Positions 7,162-12,772 of a DNA stretch of 12,772 bases are shown in pieces; the first letter of the stretch is position 1; the number at the start of each line of letters is the position of its first letter. The DNA is taken from the NCBI GenBank assembly GCA_025351545.1, contig JANXVQ010000155.1, forward strand, positions 1 to 12,772, given 5' to 3'. Both the position numbers and the translations under genes were made by a program. The stretch comes from Spirosoma sp. Its GTDB lineage: Bacteria; Bacteroidota; Bacteroidia; Cytophagales; Spirosomataceae. Under the pieces are notes generated by a model that was given only the letters and a program-made list of their open reading frames with translations, was not told where the DNA came from and ran no database searches.

Positions 7162-8892
7162 TTAATTGATCATGACTATTGACCCTTTAACCGCTGTCAT
7201 GCCTGAGCTTTTCAGGTTCAGGGTGCCGGTTCCCTCCACATCGGTCATGCTGCCTTTCACACTCATCTGGCCCGTTGCTTCTATTTTTATCTGGGCTCCC
7301 TTGATATTTACGGCCTGCTTTCCTTCTATTGTAATGGTGGTGCCGGACAACAAAATTTCGGGGGCTTCGACCGTAACTTTGGCCGTGGCTTTAACCAGAA
7401 TATCTTTTGACGACTGGACGGTTATGGTGCCGTTTCCATTTGGCACGGAGATCAGTACGAAGTTTTTCTCGTCTACCTGCAGGTGTATTTCCTTGAGCGT
7501 TGGTTTTTCTATAAACGTCAAGGTGCTGCCACTGCCAACACTGATGTGTTTCTCTTCTTCGGGTTTGCTGGTGTCAATGGCGCTGTTTTTGCCGTGGGGC
7601 AACGCGCCGATGACAAAGGGCCGTTCGGGATCGTTGTATTCAAAACCGACCATCACCTGATCGCCAATGGTTGGGACAAACTGGAACCCCCGCGTTTTTT
7701 TGTTGTCTTTATGAACACCAAAATGCGGCAGAGTCATGCGGATAAATGGGGTAGTCTGCGGACTCTTCATCCAAAGCATCTGGACCTTAACCCGGCCCAT
7801 TCCCTTGGGGTCTTTGTTGTCAGTAACTTCACCAATCTGCGTCTGGGCCATTGGACGGACCAGTTTACGCACGGGCATCGCCACCACATCGGCGGGAATG
7901 GACCGAAACCGGTTGTGGTATTGCCCGACACCACTCACATAATGAACCACATCGGTAACGAGGTAAGCGGCTGACTGTCCGCCTTTACCGGTCGAGGCAT
8001 CTTTAACGACTATCTTACATCCCGGAAATACCCCGGGCACCTTTGCCTGCCCTTCCATGTATTTTTCTTCGGCTGCCAGCGTTGCTTTTCGATTGTCGCG
8101 GTATGGCGTCATGTCGGCAACGGCCTGGGCCGGATGCGGATTGATTACCCCGCTATCTTCGGGTTTACCGTAAGGCAGCAAGTCCTGGCCCGTTTCGGTT
8201 TCCAGTCGCTTGTCATCTTCCGGCAGATAATCGTAGTGTTTGAAATAGGTTGGCACCGCCCGCACACCCGTTCGAAACTGAACCAGATTGGCCCCAAACG
8301 TCAGCGTTAATGTCGAAGCCGTACCAGGACTGGTTGTAAATTGCAGTTGAGTGCCGTCGTAGTAAAACCACGCGCCAAAATCGTAGGCCAGCCGCTTGAG
8401 AAAATCCCAGACCGATTCCTGGTAACGAACACAAAATGGCAATTTAGCGGGACCCAGCGGAGCCGTTACCTTTTTTGGTTTTGAGTAGGCACTCAGGCAC
8501 GCCGTCACCACATCGGAGATCGACTTGTCGATAAAGGTCTGGGTGCCGGGCACTGTCCGTAAGGCTTCACAATGGCCGTGACCAGTCAGGGTCATTCGGC
8601 CCCAATACCCGTCGTCCTGCTGCCGTAATTCGGTTTGAGTGATGATTCCCTTAAACTCCAGGGTTGATCCGGAGGCATCTCCTTTAATAGTGATGTCGAT
8701 GGATTTTCGGTGCAATTGATCAAATTTATCCGAGAACAACGTCACTAGTTCATCAATGGCATCATGTTCAAAAAGCAGCCGGAATTCATGTGTCGTATGA
8801 ATGGACTGTTGCAGGGTCAGGGAGTGAAAAGTCGAGATTCGTTTTCCCTCAATGAGCAACGTGGTTTCAGTAACAATGGAAAAAGCGGACAT
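7162..8892 (-). CDS. vgrG: VgrG spike protein of T6SS
   Basis: A 576-residue VgrG (TssI), the trimeric spike that carries effectors at the tip of the Hcp tube. Residues about 1-340 form the gp27-like base, with the typical YQESVWDFLKRLAYDFGAWF block at 157-176. Residues about 352-432 are the gp5-like OB fold (DPKGMGRVKVQ at 361-371; GDQVMVGF at 410-417; then DPERPFVIGAL at 421-431). Residues about 480-576 are the beta-helical needle, with alternating hydrophobic residues and glycines, ending in VKGSIVMIN. There is no added C-terminal effector domain, so cargo must bind non-covalently or through PAAR. It is the first gene of a minus-strand module followed by the TPR protein and rhs, and is divergent from tssE across 185 bp. 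The ATG at 8892 gives the expected compact N-terminus. Confidence 0.95.
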   Translation of the reverse strand: MSAFSIVTETTLLIEGKRISTFHSLTLQQSIHTTHEFRLLFEHDAIDELVTLFSDKFDQLHRKSIDITIKGDASGSTLEFKGIITQTELRQQDDGYWGRMTLTGHGHCEALRTVPGTQTFIDKSISDVVTACLSAYSKPKKVTAPLGPAKLPFCVRYQESVWDFLKRLAYDFGAWFYYDGTQLQFTTSPGTASTLTLTFGANLVQFRTGVRAVPTYFKHYDYLPEDDKRLETETGQDLLPYGKPEDSGVINPHPAQAVADMTPYRDNRKATLAAEEKYMEGQAKVPGVFPGCKIVVKDASTGKGGQSAAYLVTDVVHYVSGVGQYHNRFRSIPADVVAMPVRKLVRPMAQTQIGEVTDNKDPKGMGRVKVQMLWMKSPQTTPFIRMTLPHFGVHKDNKKTRGFQFVPTIGDQVMVGFEYNDPERPFVIGALPHGKNSAIDTSKPEEEKHISVGSGSTLTFIEKPTLKEIHLQVDEKNFVLISVPNGNGTITVQSSKDILVKATAKVTVEAPEILLSGTTITIEGKQAVNIKGAQIKIEATGQMSVKGSMTDVEGTGTLNLKSSGMTAVKGSIVMIN

Positions 8893-8985
8893 GGCAAAAG
8901 GAAGCGAATAGAAGTAAGACTACCCGCCAGGTTTGCACCGCCGGGAGTAAGTGCAGTTGAATTCCAGCCTTGGAATTAACCGCAC

Positions 8986-9016
8986 CGAATGTAAGAAAAC
9001 GCTTGTCGATTAACAA
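8986..9016 (-). promoter_or_regulatory. Candidate Bacteroidota promoter for vgrG module
   Basis: Read on the minus strand, TTG (plus-strand CAA at 9014-9016) is followed after 20 bp by TACATTCG (plus-strand 8986-8993). The Bacteroidota consensus has TTG near -33 and TAnnTTTG near -7, separated by about 19-21 bp. This pair differs at one fixed position of the -7 box. It would start transcription near 8980, leaving a leader of roughly 85-90 nt before vgrG. The match is short and could be chance. I found no equally good candidate for tssE on the other strand. Confidence 0.3.
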
Positions 9017-9036
9017 CCAAATTTGTTTATTGGTTG
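9014..9036. repeat. Inverted repeat in divergent vgrG/tssE region, possible operator
   Basis: CAACCAA at 9014-9020 and TTGGTTG at 9030-9036 form a perfect 7-bp inverted repeat around a 9-bp AT-rich spacer. After one mismatch, two further pairs match (TA at 9011-9012 and TA at 9038-9039). It lies 41 bp upstream of tssE, and the left arm overlaps the -33 element of the candidate vgrG promoter. This geometry suits a dimeric DNA-binding protein controlling one or both operons. It does not resemble the CCTAATAA repeats before the LytTR gene, so a different regulator would be needed. There is no T-tract, and the location between divergent genes argues against a terminator. Confidence 0.35.
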
Positions 9037-9077
9037 ATATTTGTTGAATCACGCCGTTATTGAGTTCGTAAAATTCT

Positions 9078-9509
9078 ATGAATCAGGTCTTTTACCGTCT
9101 TCCAATCCGTTTTGGTCCCTTGATGGCCGGGAAAGAAATGCCAACCTGTGGCGTAGGCGTTTCGATTGCTCAGGTGCTGTATTTGTTGCTCCATACCCAC
9201 TACGGAGAACTGCGGAGTGACCGCTCGTTCGGATGCAAAATATGGGATATTGAGTTCGATCATACGATTAGCCGTAGCCGCTGGATCAATTATTTGTGTG
9301 ACTCTCTTGAAGTCGCGATCCGGCAGCACGAACGCCGGTTGAGAAACCCTCGGGTTACGGTAACATTTCAGTCCGTTGATCATCGAAGCAGTTCACTTCC
9401 GGAGGAATACCAGCGATTGGCGACCGTGACCGTAAATGCAATCCTGTCTGAAACGGAAGAGCCTTTCCGGTTTTCGACTCAACTACACCTGGGTCAGCTT
9501 TCGAGCTGA
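9078..9509 (+). CDS. tssE: TssE, gp25-like T6SS baseplate protein
   Basis: A 143-residue gp25/TssE-like protein. The domain covers about residues 25-125, with the moderately conserved segment SIAQVLYLLLHTHYGE at 29-44, GCKIWDIEF at 52-60, and the well-conserved end IRQHERRLRNPRV at 81-93, matching 'I-x-x-x-E-x-R-L-x-x-P-x-V' in gp25 proteins. TssE sits at the base of the contractile sheath and links it to the TssF/TssG wedge. It is first in a plus-strand operon, 45 bp before tssF, and divergent from vgrG. The ATG at 9078 is preceded by AT-rich sequence with no Shine-Dalgarno motif. The family call is strong from the C-terminal motif plus adjacency to tssF. Confidence 0.88.
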   Translation: MNQVFYRLPIRFGPLMAGKEMPTCGVGVSIAQVLYLLLHTHYGELRSDRSFGCKIWDIEFDHTISRSRWINYLCDSLEVAIRQHERRLRNPRVTVTFQSVDHRSSSLPEEYQRLATVTVNAILSETEEPFRFSTQLHLGQLSS

Positions 9510-9554
9510 TAAAACGAATTTTCTGGTACTCCCACCTTACTTAATTGACCACCC

Positions 9555-11450
9555 ATGCCACTGAGTGACCAGCGGTCTTATTTTTCAAAAGAGGCTATCC
9601 AACAGCGTTTGTTTTTGCATATTATGCAAATGTGGGGTGTTCAGGACCTGAATCACCTCGACGCCTTCGTTCGGATGCTGATTGATACGCTGGCGAATGA
9701 AGTCTATAAAATCAGTAATGAATTTATGGGATCGGAGGTGCGCGTGCTGGAGCGGCTGGCCGACTTGCTGACGCCGGATCTGCTGACCATTCCCCGCCCC
9801 GCCCACGCCATTGTGCAAGCCTACCCTGCCGAACCCGTGGTTGAATTACGACCGGAACAAAGTTTCCTCTTTCAACAGAAATACGCGTCGCAACTGCTGG
9901 GCGAACTGGACAGTTTGCAGGATCTGTTTTTTTCTCCCGTTGAGTCCGTAAAACTCATCGACGGTCGGGTGGCTTACCTGGCTTCGGGTTCTCAATTGTA
10001 TTCAATTCATCCGCAATTGGGAAAACGCCTGGTGGCCCAAACGCGGGCGTTACAAAAGCTTACGCCCAAAACGCTCTGGATCGGTTTAGAGCTTAATCCG
10101 GCTATCGAATTGCTCGACCGGGTTAATTTCTTCTTCAACTGGCCCGGCGATGTAGATCATCAGGCTTTATTCCCGCTGCTGTCACTAAGTAGCTGGCATC
10201 TTAACGGCCAGTCCATTCCAACGGCTATCGGTCCGGCTTATGAGGAAACCAATCGACGCGTGGTTGACGGCCCGGCCCAACTGATGTCGGAATACGAAAT
10301 TAGTTACCAGCTCGAAAACGACATTCGGCTGACCTACCATCCTCGCTTTATCCATATTGAGAAAACGAAAGTCGGTCATCTGGAGGAACTGAAATTGCCA
10401 TATCCACCTGCTTTTGTGGAGGCTTTCGGTCCGGCAAACCTGGAACCGTTGAAGAGTGGTTCGCTGCTTTGGCTACAGGTCACCTTTCCGGCTCGCTTTG
10501 ATGAAACGGTTCTCGAAAAAATATCGGTCGATATCAATGCCTTCCCGGTGTTGAACCGGAAAGCCAACCGGATTCTTTACCGAACGACGGCAAACTATAA
10601 CCTCCTGCCGTTACGAACGGGCCCTTTCGAAACGTTGCTGCTGGTCAGGAACGTTATGGATAGTAAGGAACGGATTTTTTCCCCTTTCCCCTTCCACAAG
10701 GCCGACCATATCAGCGAGGGAGGCTACGCGGTTCGACGGGGTGGAGTCGAGCGATTCGACGTTCGCAACGCCCGCGAACAACTAACGTTTCTGTTAGAAC
10801 TGTTGCGGGATGAGTCGGTCGCGTTTGCGGTCTATGGGCAGGATACAGTGCGCTTATTGCTGACCCAGCTTCAGGATCAGCTCGCGCAGCTTGAGCGCAA
10901 GGTCCAGAACACGATTACCCCACCGATAGCGCTTAATCAGTATGTGCTTTTCAAGCCTTTTGACGAAGGCGACACGATGCAGGTTGACTTCTGGACCACG
11001 AATTGTGAATCGGCAAACAGCATCCCGGCGGGCTCTCACTTACTGGCCTACAGTACCAGTAGCCTGCAAAACGATAGCATCAAATTGCTGACAAATACCA
11101 CTGGCGGCCGTAGTCGTCCTTCTGCCATCCATCGCGTTCAAACGTATCGGTACGCGCTCATGACCCATCAGCGTATTGTAACGCTGGAAGACGTGAGGGC
11201 CTTTTTTCACCATGAGCTGGGGCCTTTACTGGAATCGGTAGCCATTCAAAAAGGCGTTGCTACGGGTAGCACACTGAAAGAAGGATTAATGCGTACGGTC
11301 GATATTACCGTATATCCGGCTGACGATTGCACCTTAACTAAAACCGAGTGGGGAGTTGTGCTGGACGGCCTTCTCCAGAAATTAATTCAGCGCTCGGGGC
11401 AGGTTACTCCATACCGATTATTTCTAGCCGAAGTGACGCCACATGTTTAG
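9555..11450 (+). CDS. tssF: TssF, T6SS baseplate wedge protein
   Basis: A 631-residue TssF (VasA/ImpG family), of normal size for the family. TssF dimerises and joins TssG and TssE to form the baseplate wedge. The N-terminal region carries the recognisable block RVLERLADLLTPDLLTIPRP at 63-82, followed by AHAIVQAYP at 83-91, equivalent to the 'LLPH...P.PS.a' region of other TssF proteins. Near the C-terminus, the stretch from about position 11125 (R-V-Q-T-Y-R-Y-A-L-M-T, then R-I-V-T-L-E-D-V-R-A-F) resembles the late domain in which TssF and phage gp6-like proteins share structure. The stop codon overlaps the next possible start by 8 bp, so co-translation with the beta-barrel gene is possible. 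TssG, usually encoded next to tssF, does not follow here. Confidence 0.9.
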   Translation: MPLSDQRSYFSKEAIQQRLFLHIMQMWGVQDLNHLDAFVRMLIDTLANEVYKISNEFMGSEVRVLERLADLLTPDLLTIPRPAHAIVQAYPAEPVVELRPEQSFLFQQKYASQLLGELDSLQDLFFSPVESVKLIDGRVAYLASGSQLYSIHPQLGKRLVAQTRALQKLTPKTLWIGLELNPAIELLDRVNFFFNWPGDVDHQALFPLLSLSSWHLNGQSIPTAIGPAYEETNRRVVDGPAQLMSEYEISYQLENDIRLTYHPRFIHIEKTKVGHLEELKLPYPPAFVEAFGPANLEPLKSGSLLWLQVTFPARFDETVLEKISVDINAFPVLNRKANRILYRTTANYNLLPLRTGPFETLLLVRNVMDSKERIFSPFPFHKADHISEGGYAVRRGGVERFDVRNAREQLTFLLELLRDESVAFAVYGQDTVRLLLTQLQDQLAQLERKVQNTITPPIALNQYVLFKPFDEGDTMQVDFWTTNCESANSIPAGSHLLAYSTSSLQNDSIKLLTNTTGGRSRPSAIHRVQTYRYALMTHQRIVTLEDVRAFFHHELGPLLESVAIQKGVATGSTLKEGLMRTVDITVYPADDCTLTKTEWGVVLDGLLQKLIQRSGQVTPYRLFLAEVTPHV

Positions 11451-12772
11451 ACTTTATCCACGTATATTGTTTATGCGTATCTTTTTCTGGTTGTTAGTTG
11501 AAATTACTAGTCTCGCTCTGGTTAATCAGGCCAGGGCTCAGGATTCATTGAACTACATTCCTAACTCGCTGACATTAACTCAATCGACTGCCATTGATCC
11601 CTCGCCCGGCAAGTGGCGGCTGAGCGGCTTTGCCGGCTATCATCAACAATACCAGAAAGGGTATTTGAATGAAAGTCTCTATTTAACGAACGGACTTACC
11701 GCTGGTCTGGCAACCGATTATTTTGTGGGACCTAACTGGGGAATAGGGATCATGATGGGTTACCAGAATCTAGCGGTCAGCGACTTGTATAAGCAGGACC
11801 CGTCGATTCCCAAAAATCCAACTCCCCGCATCTTACCGCTGACATCTCTGCACAGCTTTATGCTGACGATTGGCCCCGCGTTTTCGTTTCCCCTTGCCCG
11901 GCGATTATCGCTCGATATAAACCTTCGGGGAGGCCTGTTCTACAACGATGCGCCTATTTTGGGGGCTTACTTACTTAACTCTACCCAGGACAATTTGCTG
12001 AATGGCACACTGGTCTCCACCACAATAATGCCGAGTAATCAACGCGTTCGACTGGGATTTAGTGGCTCTGTTGGCGTCAAATACCAGTTCACACAGCAAC
12101 TTAGTCTGGGTTTATCTGCTACTAATTCGTACAGTTCATTTGGGTACACTCAGGTGAACACGACTAATTACTTTTCTCAAAAGCGGGTGGATTTACAAAT
12201 GTATGGCGTGCAGGCTGAGATTTCGTACCGGTTTTCGCCAGCCTCTCAACGGGCTAAAACAGCCCCTCCGGTGCCGCCAACACCCGTCTGCTACCCTCCC
12301 CTGCTGGATACGGCACAGCCCAGCCTTTATGAAGTGGGGACAGCCGACCCGCCGGTATTTAAATGGCGTAGCAGCGCCCCTGTTTATACCGAGGGCGAAC
12401 GGTATACATTTCGGCTGTATACATTGCCGGGGAATAAAGTAGTGTACGAAAAAGTGGTTCTGGAGCCACAACTCATCTGGCCTGCGCAGATACCTTTGCC
12501 CGATACAGCCAGTTATTATTTTTATACGATTCACACGAGCCGGAGCGATGAATTTGAACAAACGTGTCGTAGTGAGCCTGTTGTTGGAACGTTTGGCTTT
12601 TTGAAGCCTCAGCAAACAACTCAGACTCAATCAGTAACGCCCCGAGAACCGGTCAATTTGTTCAGGCTGAGACTATATGTACTGGATTCGGTCGTGGTTA
12701 CCCGGGTTCCCTATCAGCCGGTTGAGGTCGAAAAACGGCTTCGCACGACAGGCCGACGACCGAAAACTGTTG
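11443..12772 (+). CDS. Outer-membrane beta-barrel protein with C-terminal extension, partial
   Basis: An open frame of 443 codons reaches the window edge without a stop, so the 3' end is missing. The first ATG (11443) overlaps the tssF stop by 8 bp. The second (11473, residue 11) gives a more classical signal peptide: MR, a hydrophobic stretch FFWLLVEITSLALV, then a likely signal peptidase I site ARA/QD at 31-34. There is no lipobox cysteine. Residues about 57-265 show alternating beta-strands with G and aromatic residues, ending YGVQAEISYRF, as in small outer-membrane barrels. A proline-rich linker (about 266-286) leads to a probable beta-sandwich (about 300-388) and a further basic tail. 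I do not recognise a named family, and it does not look like TssO, TssP or TssQ. Overlap with tssF suggests a T6SS role, but it could be an unrelated porin-like gene. Confidence 0.75.
   Translation, partial: MFRLYPRILFMRIFFWLLVEITSLALVNQARAQDSLNYIPNSLTLTQSTAIDPSPGKWRLSGFAGYHQQYQKGYLNESLYLTNGLTAGLATDYFVGPNWGIGIMMGYQNLAVSDLYKQDPSIPKNPTPRILPLTSLHSFMLTIGPAFSFPLARRLSLDINLRGGLFYNDAPILGAYLLNSTQDNLLNGTLVSTTIMPSNQRVRLGFSGSVGVKYQFTQQLSLGLSATNSYSSFGYTQVNTTNYFSQKRVDLQMYGVQAEISYRFSPASQRAKTAPPVPPTPVCYPPLLDTAQPSLYEVGTADPPVFKWRSSAPVYTEGERYTFRLYTLPGNKVVYEKVVLEPQLIWPAQIPLPDTASYYFYTIHTSRSDEFEQTCRSEPVVGTFGFLKPQQTTQTQSVTPREPVNLFRLRLYVLDSVVVTRVPYQPVEVEKRLRTTGRRPKTV

Noticed and set aside
7166..7974. Plus-strand open frames of 163-164 codons antisense to vgrG
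   Set aside because: They cover the conserved OB fold and needle of VgrG and have no protein-like pattern of their own.
12193..12630. 145-codon minus-strand frame near the window end
   Set aside because: It is antisense to the beta-barrel gene, which has a signal peptide and a continuous frame from 11443. The minus-strand product is rich in R, C and H, typical of shadow frames.

Overview
The window carries part of a Bacteroidota-type (subtype iii) type VI secretion system (T6SSiii). The subtype is shown by a TssN-type membrane protein next to a TssK baseplate protein, together with VgrG, PAAR, TssE and TssF of the divergent kind found in Bacteroidota. Moderate G+C by eye, near-absent Shine-Dalgarno sequences, a stand-alone LytTR regulator and an outer-membrane beta-barrel protein all fit a member of the Cytophagales, perhaps Spirosomaceae. 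That placement is inference from style and is not a species identification.

Layout. (1) Positions 1-180 are an AT-rich upstream region with a 21-bp-period direct repeat just before the first gene. (2) Positions 181-2915, + strand: a 91-residue LytTR DNA-binding protein, then a tightly packed PAAR - tssN - tssK operon with gaps of 5 and 6 bp. (3) Positions 2809-8892, - strand: a cargo module in the order vgrG, a TPR-containing protein of unknown function, and an Rhs/YD-repeat protein. The Rhs gene runs head-on into tssK, and its last 35 codons plus stop are antisense to the tssK 3' end. (4) Positions 8893-9077: a divergent intergenic region with a 7-bp-arm inverted repeat and one candidate promoter. 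(5) Positions 9078 to the end, + strand: tssE - tssF - an outer-membrane beta-barrel protein with a C-terminal extension, which is cut by the window edge.

How the parts fit. TssE, TssF and TssK are baseplate proteins. TssN is one of the inner-membrane proteins that T6SSiii has in place of TssJ/L/M. VgrG plus PAAR form the spike. Rhs would be a cage-type effector carried on the spike, and the TPR protein sits where an effector-loading adaptor would be expected. Sheath (TssB/C), tube (Hcp), ClpV, TssG and TssO/P/Q/R are not in this window and must lie elsewhere if the system works.

The most notable points are: an Rhs protein that stops where its shell should close and has no C-terminal toxin or visible immunity gene; a beta-barrel protein apparently co-transcribed with tssF that could be an outer-membrane partner; and LytTR-compatible repeat spacing upstream of the LytTR gene. 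No tRNA, rRNA, CRISPR array, insertion sequence or convincing terminator was seen.
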